A program made the position numbers and the translations under genes. DNA of 64,000 nucleotides from DAOUBP01 sp964513075 (GTDB lineage Bacteria; Chloroflexota; Anaerolineae; CG2-30-64-16), in NCBI GenBank assembly GCA_964513075.1, contig CAZELR010000005.1:1-64000 (forward strand), in the 5' to 3' direction. Numbering within the stretch: the stretch's first letter is position 1; each line of letters opens with the position of its first letter. The notes below the pieces were generated by a model. That model was not told where the DNA came from. It did no database searches and worked only from the letters and a program-made list of their open reading frames with translations. Shown here in pieces: positions 8,925 through 16,971 of the stretch.

Positions 8925-8956
8925 ACGAGTAGATGCGACGTGTCGTATCTACTCGT
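8925..8956 (+). terminator. Hairpin after rpsO (possible terminator)
   Basis: ACGAGTAGAT (8925-8934) pairs with ATCTACTCGT (8947-8956), with further pairing inside the loop. It is followed by TTTAGCATTT, only a weak U tract. Confidence 0.55.
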
Positions 8957-8999
8957 TTAGCATTTAGGAAATATGCGCACATGAGGAGGCACAGGAATT

Positions 9000-9038
9000 G
9001 GGGAGTGCGGTCGAGCCAAGATCTCGACCGCACTCCCC
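9000..9038 (+). promoter_or_regulatory. Perfect 16-bp hairpin in the pnp leader
   Basis: GGGGAGTGCGGTCGAG (9000-9015) is exactly complementary to CTCGACCGCACTCCCC (9023-9038), with a 7-base loop and no U tract. In other bacteria a long pnp leader hairpin is the target of RNase III cleavage and PNPase autoregulation. Whether this one works the same way is an inference from its position and shape. Confidence 0.6.
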
Positions 9039-9131
9039 AGCTCCTGAACCTCCCGGCGTATTACCTGCTTGGGTGCGGCGTGGGCCAATTTGTCCGGCAG
9101 GATATCTTAATCAAGGAGTTTAGGGAGTAAT

Positions 9132-11366
9132 ATGCAGAAGCACGTCTATACAATTACGATTGGCGGTCGTGAGATTTCGGTAGAGACCGGAACGCTCGCC
9201 AAGTTGGCCGGCGGCGCAGTCACCGTCCGTTCCGGAGATTCGGTCGTTCTGGCGACAGCCTGCGGCTCGAAGCCACGTGAGGGCGTGGATTTCTTTCCGC
9301 TCAGCGTGGACTATGAGGAACGCCTTTATGCTGCAGGCCGCATCCCCGGCAGCTTTCAGCGTCGTGAGGGCCGCCCCAGCGACCAGGCCATCCTGGTCTC
9401 GCGGCTAGTAGACCGGCCGTTGCGTCCGCTTTTCCCGAAGGGGATGATGAATGAGGTGCAGGTGATCATCACCGCGCTGGCGCGTGATCCTGAAATTCAC
9501 CTGGACATCCTGAGCATCATCGGCGCCAGCACGGCCGTCATGCTTTCCGACATCCCGTGGGAAGGCCCCATCGGCGCTGTGCGCGTCGGCTTTATTGATG
9601 GTCAGTTCATCATCAACCCAACCGTTACGCAGATGGCCTCCAGCACTCTTGACCTGCGCATGGCCGGCACCGCTGATGCCATCCTGATGGTCGAGGCCGG
9701 CGCCGACGAGTTGCCTGAGGATCTGATGCTCGAGGCGCTGAAGCTCGGTCACGAGGCCATGCAGCCGATCATCCAGCTCCAGAACAAGATGCGTGCGGAA
9801 CTTGGCAAGCCCAAGTTTGAGTTTACCCCGGTGCTGTCTGATCCGGCGGTCGAGGCTGCTGCGAACGCCTGGCTGGGTGATCGCGTCCGCGAGGCCATTG
9901 CGCAGAACCCCGGCAAGGAAGCACAATACAAGGCGTTGGGCGAGGCAAAGGCTGCGCTGGTAGCCGCGTTGGGCGAGAACCACGAACCCAAGGCGCTGGC
10001 CCAGGCATTCGACAGCATCGAAAAGAAGGTGGTGCGCGAGCGCATCCTGGGCGATAAGATTCGTCCGGACGGCCGCGACCATCGTCAGATTCGGCCGATC
10101 AGCGTCGAGGTGGGCATCCTGCCGCGCGTGCATGGCAGTGGCCTGTTTACCCGCGGCGAGACCCAGGTGCTGACGGTTGCGACGCTGGGCACCCCCGGCG
10201 ACACGCAGAAGCTGGACACCCTCAACGCTGAAGATAGCAAGCGCTACATGCACCATTACAACTTCCCGCCCTTCTCTACTGGCGAGGTAACCCCTAACCG
10301 TGGCCCTAAGCGCCGCGAGATCGGACATGGTGCGTTGGCCGAACGGGCGCTTGAGCCGATGATCCCGGCCCAGGAAAGCTTCCCTTACACCCTGCGCCTG
10401 GTGTCCGAGGCGTTATCTTCGAACGGCTCGACCTCGATGGCGTCGGTCTGCGGCAGCACCTTGGCTCTGATGGACGCCGGCGTACCCATTAAAGCGCCGG
10501 TGGCCGGCATCGCGATGGGCCTGATCACCGACGGTGATGTGGCCAGCTCTGGGTTGCGCTATGCGATCCTGAGCGACATCCAAGGCCTGGAAGATCACCT
10601 GGGTGACATGGACTTCAAGGTGGCGGGCACCGAGCACGGCATCAACGCCCTGCAGATGGATATCAAGATCCACGGCCTCACCTATCAGATCATGGAAGAG
10701 GCGCTGGCGCAGGCGCGCGAAGGCCGCCTGTTCATCATGGAAAAGATGTTGGCAGTGCTGCCCGAACCGCGCAAGAGCCTCTCGGTGCATGCACCGCGCA
10801 TTCTGACGACCCACATCGATCCGGAAAAGATCGGTAAGGTGATCGGCCCCGGCGGCAAGATGATTCGCGGTCTGCAGGAACAGTTCAGCGTCAAGATCGA
10901 TATCGAGGATGATGGTTCGGTCTTTGTTTCGGGTGCTGAGGGAATGGGCGCCGAGCTCGCCCTGGCCGAGATCGAGAAGATGACTGAAGAGATCAAGATC
11001 GGTCGCATCTACACCGGTCAGGTCGTCCGCATCGAATCATATGGTTGCTTTGTGCAGATCGCGCCCGGCGTGGATGGTATGGTGCACATCTCACAACTGG
11101 CCGACTACCGGGTGCCCAGTGTCGAGGATGTGGTGCAACTTGGCGACGAGATCACCGTAATGGTGATAGATATCGACCCGGCCGGGAAGATCCGTCTCAG
11201 CCGACAGGCGGTGATGGAAGGCTGGACGGCCGAAGAGGCGCGCGAACGCGACCGGGGCGGTGGGCGCCCGAGCGGTGGCAGCCAACGCGGTGGCTTCTCA
11301 GGCGGCCCTCGCGGCGACAGCCGGGGCAGCGATCGTAACCGCAACAGCGGCCCGCGTCGGAGCTAA
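9132..11366 (+). CDS. pnp: Polyribonucleotide nucleotidyltransferase (PNPase)
   Basis: 744 residues. There are two RNase PH-like core domains separated by the helical domain, then a KH domain (IGPGGKMIRGLQEQF, about 570-585) and an S1 domain (about 620-690; YTGQVVRIESYGCFVQIAPG). The C-terminal tail is rich in Arg, Gly and Ser. The FFPLSVDYEER and GRIPGSFQRREGRPS segments are characteristic. The enzyme degrades RNA phosphorolytically from the 3' end and is part of mRNA decay. Start ATG is preceded by GGGAG. It follows rpsO and may be cotranscribed with it. Confidence 0.97.
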   Translation: MQKHVYTITIGGREISVETGTLAKLAGGAVTVRSGDSVVLATACGSKPREGVDFFPLSVDYEERLYAAGRIPGSFQRREGRPSDQAILVSRLVDRPLRPLFPKGMMNEVQVIITALARDPEIHLDILSIIGASTAVMLSDIPWEGPIGAVRVGFIDGQFIINPTVTQMASSTLDLRMAGTADAILMVEAGADELPEDLMLEALKLGHEAMQPIIQLQNKMRAELGKPKFEFTPVLSDPAVEAAANAWLGDRVREAIAQNPGKEAQYKALGEAKAALVAALGENHEPKALAQAFDSIEKKVVRERILGDKIRPDGRDHRQIRPISVEVGILPRVHGSGLFTRGETQVLTVATLGTPGDTQKLDTLNAEDSKRYMHHYNFPPFSTGEVTPNRGPKRREIGHGALAERALEPMIPAQESFPYTLRLVSEALSSNGSTSMASVCGSTLALMDAGVPIKAPVAGIAMGLITDGDVASSGLRYAILSDIQGLEDHLGDMDFKVAGTEHGINALQMDIKIHGLTYQIMEEALAQAREGRLFIMEKMLAVLPEPRKSLSVHAPRILTTHIDPEKIGKVIGPGGKMIRGLQEQFSVKIDIEDDGSVFVSGAEGMGAELALAEIEKMTEEIKIGRIYTGQVVRIESYGCFVQIAPGVDGMVHISQLADYRVPSVEDVVQLGDEITVMVIDIDPAGKIRLSRQAVMEGWTAEEARERDRGGGRPSGGSQRGGFSGGPRGDSRGSDRNRNSGPRRS

Positions 11367-11389
11367 GGAACCCGCAGATTGATTTTATA

Positions 11390-11424
11390 GGGCATTGTCC
11401 GGCAAGTTCAATCGGACAATGCCC
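11390..11424 (+). terminator. Hairpin between pnp and lepB
   Basis: GGGCATTGTCCG (11390-11401) and CGGACAATGCCC (11413-11424) form a perfect 12-bp stem with an 11-base loop. There is no U run, so it may be an attenuator or RNA-stabilising structure rather than a full terminator. Confidence 0.5.
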
Positions 11425-11449
11425 TGACCGATCATAAGCTGAGAACGTT

Positions 11450-12022
11450 ATGTCCGATAATAGTATCTTGCCAGAGGGTCCCGTCGCCTCAAAACCGGCT
11501 GGTTTGGGTGAGTGGTTGCGCGCGGTGTTGCGTGATCTGGTGGGCACCCTCCTGCCCGCTATTCTCATCGCCCTCCTGATTCACGTGTTTTTGGCGCAAG
11601 CGACGCGGGTGTACGGTCAAAGCATGGAGCCCAATCTGCATACCAACGAGCGGCTTGTGATCGAGAAGCTGAGTTATCGATTCCACGGCCCGCGCCGCGG
11701 CGATGTAGTGGTTTTACACGATCCTGGCGGCAGCCCTGAACTTTTGATCAAGCGGGTGATTGGGTTGCCCGGTGAGCGAATTACGATTGCCAACGGCGGC
11801 GTTTTTGTCGATGGCGTGGCGGTCAATGAACCGTACCTCACCCAGGAGACCCAGGGCGGTGGCCGCTCCTGGATCGTCCCTCCTTTCACAGTTTTTGTAT
11901 TGGGTGATAATCGCTCGGCTAGCCGGGATTCGCGCATTTTCGGCCCGGTGGCGCTCGACCAAATCCTGGGCAGGGCCCTCTTCCGCTACTGGCCGTTGAG
12001 CGAGATAGGCGTTCTGCGCTGA
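11450..12022 (+). CDS. lepB: Signal peptidase I
   Basis: 190 residues. One transmembrane helix (about residues 30-50) precedes the catalytic domain. The nucleophile is S58 in YGQSMEPNL, the general-base Lys is K101 in LIKRVIGLPGE, and the GDNRSASRDSR box follows. The single TM segment and short length fit Gram-positive-style SipS enzymes. It cleaves signal peptides outside the membrane. No strong ribosome binding site is visible before the ATG. Confidence 0.93.
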   Translation: MSDNSILPEGPVASKPAGLGEWLRAVLRDLVGTLLPAILIALLIHVFLAQATRVYGQSMEPNLHTNERLVIEKLSYRFHGPRRGDVVVLHDPGGSPELLIKRVIGLPGERITIANGGVFVDGVAVNEPYLTQETQGGGRSWIVPPFTVFVLGDNRSASRDSRIFGPVALDQILGRALFRYWPLSEIGVLR

Positions 12023-12055
12023 TCGACCCTGACGTGGTGCTGCCTGCTGCGATCT

Positions 12056-13870
12056 ATGGACACCCGCTGGAATCCGTTTCTCAAGCAACTCGTCGTCATC
12101 GGCACCTTGATTGGCGCAGTCTGGCTGTTGGCGCGCACCCGGGTGATCCTGACGCCTCTGATCCTCGCTTTCTTCCTGGCTTACCTGGTGTCCCTTATGG
12201 CTGGCGGCGTGCTGCGGCGCACCGGTTGGCCCCGAACCCCCGTAGTTATCGTTTCTGAGATTGTTGTAGTGCTCCTCCTTTTGACCTTGCCCGCGGTTGT
12301 CATGCCGTCGCTGGTCAACACACTTACCGGCTTTATCAACAACCTTGTCAGTGTGATCCAGGAACTGCTGGAAGTCACCCCAAAGCCCATTGTCCTGACT
12401 CCTTCTTGGACCATCGATCTGGGCTTGTACTATGAGCCGATCAACCAATGGCTGCGCAGCATCCTGGCCCCCGATCTGAGCGCGATTCAGAGCTTGCAGA
12501 ACTGGCTGCGGCCTGTGGCGACAGGCGCGGCGGGCGTATTACGCGGCGCGGTCAATGGCATCGTCTGGGTAGTTCTCATCCTGGTTGTCAGTTTTTATGT
12601 CGTGCGCGACGCCCCAAAGCTGGCGCGTTCGGTCTCTGTCAGGCTGCCCGAGCCCTGGCGTCCTGAGTTGAGGCAATTATGGCGCGAACTGGTGCATATC
12701 TGGGATGCGTTCGTGCGCGGGCAATTGATCCTGGGGCTGATTATCGGCGTAGCTGTTTGGTTGGCTATGAGCATCTTGGGTGTTCGCAGTGCACCTGCGC
12801 TCGGGCTTATTTCGGGCTTTCTTGAATTTGTTCCGGCCATCGGCCCCTGGTTAGCAGGCATTCCCGGCGTTGCGATTGCTCTTGCCCTCGGCTCCAGTTG
12901 GCTGCCAATGTCGAAACTTTGGTTCGCCTTGCTCGTGGCTTCGGTCTATTTTCTGATCCAGCAGATCGAGAATCTTTATCTGTTACCGCGCGTGGTCGGT
13001 AGCCGAGTGCGGTTACATCCTGCCGTCGTGATTGTGGGTGCGTTGGCTGGCGCACAACTGGGTGGGGTGTTGGGCATTCTGCTGGCCGCCCCGGTTATTG
13101 CGGCAGGGCGCCTGTTGTTGGGTTACGCGTTTCGCAAGGTGTTTGATCTGGATCCGTTCCCTGCCGGCGAGACGCCGCTTGATCGAGCAAGTCTGTGGCG
13201 TGAGACGAGAGATAGACGTGCGGTGCGCGCGGTGCTGTTCGACCTTGATGGCACGCTGATCGAGACCGACGATCAGGTGGTTGCTGGCCTGGTGCGCCGG
13301 CTAGGCCTCCTGGGGACGTTGGCGCCGGTGGAGCGGCGGATGCGTCTGGCACGGCGCTTGTTGATGCGGAGCGAGACCCCTGTGAATCGCTTTGTGACCC
13401 TGCTCGACCGGCTCGGTTTGGATAACATGCTGTTCCGACTGAGTGATGCACTCCGCCGTTTGCGAGGCATTCGCGAGCCGGAGCGTTTCGTCGCTGTAAA
13501 CGGCGCCCCTGAGATGCTGCGGGAATTAGCGGGGCGTTATCGGCTGGCGGTCGTCACCAGCCGCCCTCGTCACGAAGCGCAGGCATTTCTGGTGCAGTAC
13601 GACCTCGTAGATCTTTTTGAGACGGTGATCACGCGTGAGGACGTGCGGCGATTGAAACCGCATCCGATGCCGGTGCGCATGGCAGCCGAGAAACTCCGTC
13701 TCCCGGTTCAACAATGTGTCATGGTCGGTGATACCGAAGTGGATGTACAGGCGGCCAAGGCGGCCGGCGCGCTCGCGGTGGGCGTGTTGTGCGGTTTTGG
13801 GGAACGCAATGACTTCGATGATGCCGATCTGGTTCTGGATTCCACGACACAAGTGGGCGAGTGGCTGTAA
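12056..13870 (+). CDS. AI-2E family transporter fused to a HAD-family hydrolase
   Basis: 604 residues. Residues 1 to about 370 have the multi-TM pattern of the AI-2E/PerM transporter family, including the re-entrant-like SGFLEFVPAIGPWLAGIPG segment. A short linker follows, then a complete HAD domain from about 390 to 604. Its motif I DLDGT has the nucleophile D396 and D398; motif II is in VVTSR; motif III is the Lys in RLKPHP; motif IV is VGDTEVDVQAAKAAG. The second half resembles phosphoglycolate phosphatases. No stop codon, start signal or frameshift is seen at the junction, so it reads as a real fusion. The start ATG has no clear ribosome binding site. Substrate of either half unknown. Confidence 0.8.
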   Translation: MDTRWNPFLKQLVVIGTLIGAVWLLARTRVILTPLILAFFLAYLVSLMAGGVLRRTGWPRTPVVIVSEIVVVLLLLTLPAVVMPSLVNTLTGFINNLVSVIQELLEVTPKPIVLTPSWTIDLGLYYEPINQWLRSILAPDLSAIQSLQNWLRPVATGAAGVLRGAVNGIVWVVLILVVSFYVVRDAPKLARSVSVRLPEPWRPELRQLWRELVHIWDAFVRGQLILGLIIGVAVWLAMSILGVRSAPALGLISGFLEFVPAIGPWLAGIPGVAIALALGSSWLPMSKLWFALLVASVYFLIQQIENLYLLPRVVGSRVRLHPAVVIVGALAGAQLGGVLGILLAAPVIAAGRLLLGYAFRKVFDLDPFPAGETPLDRASLWRETRDRRAVRAVLFDLDGTLIETDDQVVAGLVRRLGLLGTLAPVERRMRLARRLLMRSETPVNRFVTLLDRLGLDNMLFRLSDALRRLRGIREPERFVAVNGAPEMLRELAGRYRLAVVTSRPRHEAQAFLVQYDLVDLFETVITREDVRRLKPHPMPVRMAAEKLRLPVQQCVMVGDTEVDVQAAKAAGALAVGVLCGFGERNDFDDADLVLDSTTQVGEWL

Positions 13871-13895
13871 TTGTCGGGGCGAGGCCACCTCGCTC

Positions 13896-14753
13896 CTACG
13901 CCTTCCCAGGCATTCGTCGTTCCAGCCCGCGCACCAGTAGCGCCAGTCCGACAGTCATCACCAGGTACAGGAATGCTACCACGTTGTACGTCTCGAAGAA
14001 GCGGAACGTGCCAGCGGAGTAGATTTTGCCGAGTTGGGTAATGTCCTGTACGCCAAGCACCGAGACCAGCGACGAATCCTTCAGCATAGCGATAAAGTCG
14101 TTGCCCAACGGCGGCAACACGTTGCGGATGGCTTGTGGCAGGATCACATGGCGCATGGCCTGGCCGTAAGTCATACCCAACGAACGCGCTGCCTCCATCT
14201 GCCCGCGGCCGATGGATTCGATCCCAGCGCGGAAGATTTCGGAGATGAAGGCGCTGTAACCAACCGTGAGCGCCAGGATGGCGCGTACCACAAAGCTGAT
14301 GTCGCGTGATCGCAACGTGGCCAATGAGTCGCCCAGGCTCGCCAGCACCCCTGTCCCCATCAGCCACTTTCCAACTGCATTGATTCCGCTGACGAGAGCT
14401 GGCGCACCTACGAACGCGATATAGTATAGGATCACCAGCATCGGCACGCCGCGAAGGATTTCCACGTAAAACGATGATACCTCCTTGGCCACCCGATTGC
14501 CCGAAACCCGCATCAGCCCGACCGCCAATCCTACCACCATTGCCAGCGCATATGCGATCAATGTGACGTAGACCGTTACCCAGACGCCCTGAGCAACTGC
14601 TTTGAGAATTACCGTATAGCTTTCCTGCGATACCATTACCCACAGGAAGATGACGCCGAGCAGGATCGCCGCCAGCAGCCAGTACGGCAACCGCGCCAGC
14701 CGGTTTGTGAACGGGGTCAGGTGTGATTCGCGTGGGATGGCGGTGCGGGACAT
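13896..14753 (-). CDS. Polar amino-acid ABC transporter permease
   Basis: 285 residues with about five transmembrane segments. It has the HisM/GlnP-type inner-membrane component motif (about residues 165-195; AARSLGMTYGQAMRHVILPQ), which contacts the ATPase, and the LRGVPMLVILYYI segment of this subfamily. It follows the binding-protein gene on the same strand, separated by a 14-bp hairpin. No ATPase gene is present in the window, so the ATP-binding subunit must be encoded elsewhere. GGAG is placed seven bases before the ATG. Confidence 0.9.
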   Translation of the reverse strand: MSRTAIPRESHLTPFTNRLARLPYWLLAAILLGVIFLWVMVSQESYTVILKAVAQGVWVTVYVTLIAYALAMVVGLAVGLMRVSGNRVAKEVSSFYVEILRGVPMLVILYYIAFVGAPALVSGINAVGKWLMGTGVLASLGDSLATLRSRDISFVVRAILALTVGYSAFISEIFRAGIESIGRGQMEAARSLGMTYGQAMRHVILPQAIRNVLPPLGNDFIAMLKDSSLVSVLGVQDITQLGKIYSAGTFRFFETYNVVAFLYLVMTVGLALLVRGLERRMPGKA

Positions 14754-14783
14754 GCGTTGCTCCGTGTGGGCGTATGAGAGCGC

Positions 14784-14818
14784 GGGCGTGTGGGAGTCTT
14801 CCGTACTCCCACACGCCC
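14784..14818 (-). terminator. Intercistronic hairpin between binding protein and permease genes
   Basis: GGGCGTGTGGGAGT (14784-14797) pairs perfectly with ACTCCCACACGCCC (14805-14818). In ABC operons such a structure commonly stabilises the upstream mRNA and lowers permease expression; that role is inferred here. Confidence 0.6.
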
Positions 14819-14826
14819 ATAGGCAA

Positions 14827-16500
14827 TTACTTTGCTGCCGCGTCGTACAAGAAGAACCAACGCGTGTTCAGGTAGTCCACGAAACCGTCAGCCTTCATCG
14901 TCGCGATAGCAGCGTTGAAGGGGACGACGAGGTCGGACTTGGGCGTGAAGATGAAGCCGAAGTCTTCGGAGCCGAGGGCCTCGCCGACAATTTTGAGCTT
15001 GTCGGGGTTGGCGCTGACATAGCCGCGGCCGGAGGCAGCATCGGTGAGGACCATGTCCACGTCGCCGGCCAGCAGCGCCTGGACCGACGCACCGAAGGTT
15101 TCGAAGAGCTTGATGCGCGGGTTCTGTTCGTTGCCGTCCAGCACGTTGTAGACGGCGGAGTAGAAGTTGGTGGTGCCGGCCTGGGCGCCGATGAGCAGCT
15201 TTTCGTTGGCGCCGAACGTCTTGGCGTCGGTGAAGCGGGTCTCATCGGCGCGGACGAGCATGAACTGCTGGGAGGTCATGTAGGGGTCGGAGAAGTCGAC
15301 CTGCGTCTTGCGTTCGTCGTTGATGGTGATGCCGTCCATGCCGACGTCGAACTGGCCGTCCTTGATCGCGGGGATCATAGCATCCCAGGAGGAGAGCTTC
15401 CAGTCCACCACACAGTTGAGCCGGTGGCAGATCTCGTTGACTGCGTCATATTCCCAGCCGACTGCCTTACCGGTCGCGGGATCGACGAAGTTGAGCGGCG
15501 TGTAGGCGTTTTCCGTCACCGCCACCACCGTCCGTCCCTTCAGATCAGGTAATTCGTGGTAGACGTCCTTGCCGGCAGGGTCGACCAGGAAGAACCAGCG
15601 GTTGTTGAGATAGTCGAAATAACCGTCGGCCTTCATCTGGGCGATGGCAGCGTTGAAGGGGGCGACGAGGTCGGACTTGGGCGTGAAGATGAAGCCGAAG
15701 TCTTCGGAGCCGAGGGCCTCGCCGACAATTTTGAGCTTGTCGGGGTTGGCGCTGACATAGCCGCGGCCGGAGGCAGCATCGGTGAGGACCATGTCCACGT
15801 CGCCGGCCAGCAGCGCCTGGACCGACGCACCGAAGGTTTCGAAGAGCTTGATGCGCGGGTTCTGTTCGTTGCCGTCCAGCACGTTGTAGACGGCGGAGTA
15901 GAAGTTGGTGGTGCCGGCCTGGGCGCCGATGAGCAGCTTTTCGTTGGCGCCGAACGTCTTGGCGTCGGTGAAGCGGGTCTCATCGGCGCGGACGAGCATG
16001 AACTGCTGGGAGGTCATGTAGGGGTCGGAGAAGTCGACCTGCGTCTTGCGTTCGTCGTTGATGGTGATGCCGTCCATGCCGACGTCGAACTGGCCGTCCT
16101 TGATCGCGGGGATCATAGCATCCCAGGAGGAGAGCTTCCAGTCCACCACACAGTTGAGCCGGTGGCAGATCTCGTTGACTGCGTCATATTCCCAGCCGAC
16201 TGCCTTACCGGTCGCGGGATCGACGAAGTTGAGCGGCGTATAGGCGTTTTCCGTTACCGCCACCACCGTCCGTCCCTTCAGATCAGGCAGGCGCAGGGTC
16301 GCCGCGACCGTGCTGACAACGGAGGGCGCTTCGGTGGGAATCGCTGTGGGCGGTACGGCAGTCGGCGCAGGAGCTTCAGTGGGCTCTGCTGTGGGTGCAG
16401 GCGCCTGGGCAGGGGCTGGCGTGGCGGCCGTTGGTGCACAGGCTGCCAGCAGCAGGCTGAGCAGCCCAATCAAGGCGAAAACCGTCAGGCGTTGGTTCAT
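14827..16500 (-). CDS. Amino-acid ABC transporter substrate-binding lipoprotein with two tandem domains
   Basis: 557 residues. A lipoprotein signal (LLLAACAPT, Cys at about 21) is followed by a Pro/Ala/Thr linker to about residue 68, then two complete SBP_bac_3 domains. Each begins LPDLKGRTVVAVTENAYTPL and ends in a YLNxRWFF segment. The two domains are separated by 246 residues and are identical over about 205 residues. Tandem binding domains occur in some GlnP-type transporters, but there they are fused to the permease. Here they form a free lipoprotein anchored outside the membrane that would hand substrate to the downstream permease. GGAGGAG precedes the ATG. Confidence 0.9.
   Translation of the reverse strand: MNQRLTVFALIGLLSLLLAACAPTAATPAPAQAPAPTAEPTEAPAPTAVPPTAIPTEAPSVVSTVAATLRLPDLKGRTVVAVTENAYTPLNFVDPATGKAVGWEYDAVNEICHRLNCVVDWKLSSWDAMIPAIKDGQFDVGMDGITINDERKTQVDFSDPYMTSQQFMLVRADETRFTDAKTFGANEKLLIGAQAGTTNFYSAVYNVLDGNEQNPRIKLFETFGASVQALLAGDVDMVLTDAASGRGYVSANPDKLKIVGEALGSEDFGFIFTPKSDLVAPFNAAIAQMKADGYFDYLNNRWFFLVDPAGKDVYHELPDLKGRTVVAVTENAYTPLNFVDPATGKAVGWEYDAVNEICHRLNCVVDWKLSSWDAMIPAIKDGQFDVGMDGITINDERKTQVDFSDPYMTSQQFMLVRADETRFTDAKTFGANEKLLIGAQAGTTNFYSAVYNVLDGNEQNPRIKLFETFGASVQALLAGDVDMVLTDAASGRGYVSANPDKLKIVGEALGSEDFGFIFTPKSDLVVPFNAAIATMKADGFVDYLNTRWFFLYDAAAK
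14925..15548 (-). repeat. Near-identical direct repeat, copy B (second binding domain)
   Basis: This 624-bp segment matches 15663-16286 at a 738-bp offset. I found only two mismatches (G/A near 15501 and C/T near 15517). Sequence on the outer side (14827-14924) is much more diverged from its counterpart. Confidence 0.9.
15663..16286 (-). repeat. Near-identical direct repeat, copy A (first binding domain)
   Basis: Partner of 14925-15548. The 738-bp offset equals 246 codons, so the reading frame is kept. Recombination between copies would delete one domain cleanly. Confidence 0.9.
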
Positions 16501-16532
16501 GTTGTCTCCTCCATCGAATCTGGGTGATGTGT

Positions 16533-16751
16533 TTAGCTGGGCCTCGTGCGGTCAGTGATGACGGGCTGCACATCTCTGCCGCAGTATCGGCATACGGTAG
16601 CTTCATTGCGGATACGTTCCGCGCAGAATGGGCAATGGCGTGTTCTCGATCGGTAGGCCAGGACCCCGCCCACCCCAATCGCAACCGCAGTGAGCAGCGG
16701 GATCACAAGCAGCAGCAGCAAAAGCACGATTTCTCCGGCCCCAAGGTACAT
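16533..16751 (-). CDS. Small membrane protein with zinc ribbon
   Basis: 72 residues. A single hydrophobic helix (about residues 6-32) is followed by a basic stretch and a double-CxxC zinc ribbon (CPFCAERIRNEATVCRYCG). The ATG at 16751 has GAGGAG upstream; a longer frame to 16775 has none. This arrangement is seen in small predicted membrane-bound zinc-ribbon proteins of unknown function. It is divergent from the aldehyde ferredoxin oxidoreductase gene. Confidence 0.7.
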   Translation of the reverse strand: MYLGAGEIVLLLLLLVIPLLTAVAIGVGGVLAYRSRTRHCPFCAERIRNEATVCRYCGRDVQPVITDRTRPS

Positions 16752-16971
16752 GGGTTCACTCCTCAAGACATGCATCGTATCGAGATTTTACCCTTTCTTT
16801 CGTGCTGCGTCAAAGCGTTACGCGTAAATGCAGAATTCCAAAGACATCATGCGCGCGCCGCGTGCCCATGATGCAAGTCATGGTCAGACCAAACGTTTAT
16901 CGGCTATAATAACGATGTATCTGAGTTATCGTGAGACAAAGCATTCTGCATACTACCCATCGGAGGCGTCA

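Noticed and set aside
8869..9131. A small RNA gene between rpsO and pnp
   Set aside because: Only hairpins with regulatory or terminator character were found; no promoter or recognisable RNA family.
9405..10328. A 307-residue minus-strand ORF inside pnp
   Set aside because: Shadow of pnp in high-GC DNA; no motif or start signal.
14650..16527. Long plus-strand ORFs (about 300 and 323 residues) opposite the binding-protein gene
   Set aside because: They mirror the repeated binding-protein gene on the other strand, have no start signals and are rich in Val/Gly/Asp from complementary codon bias.
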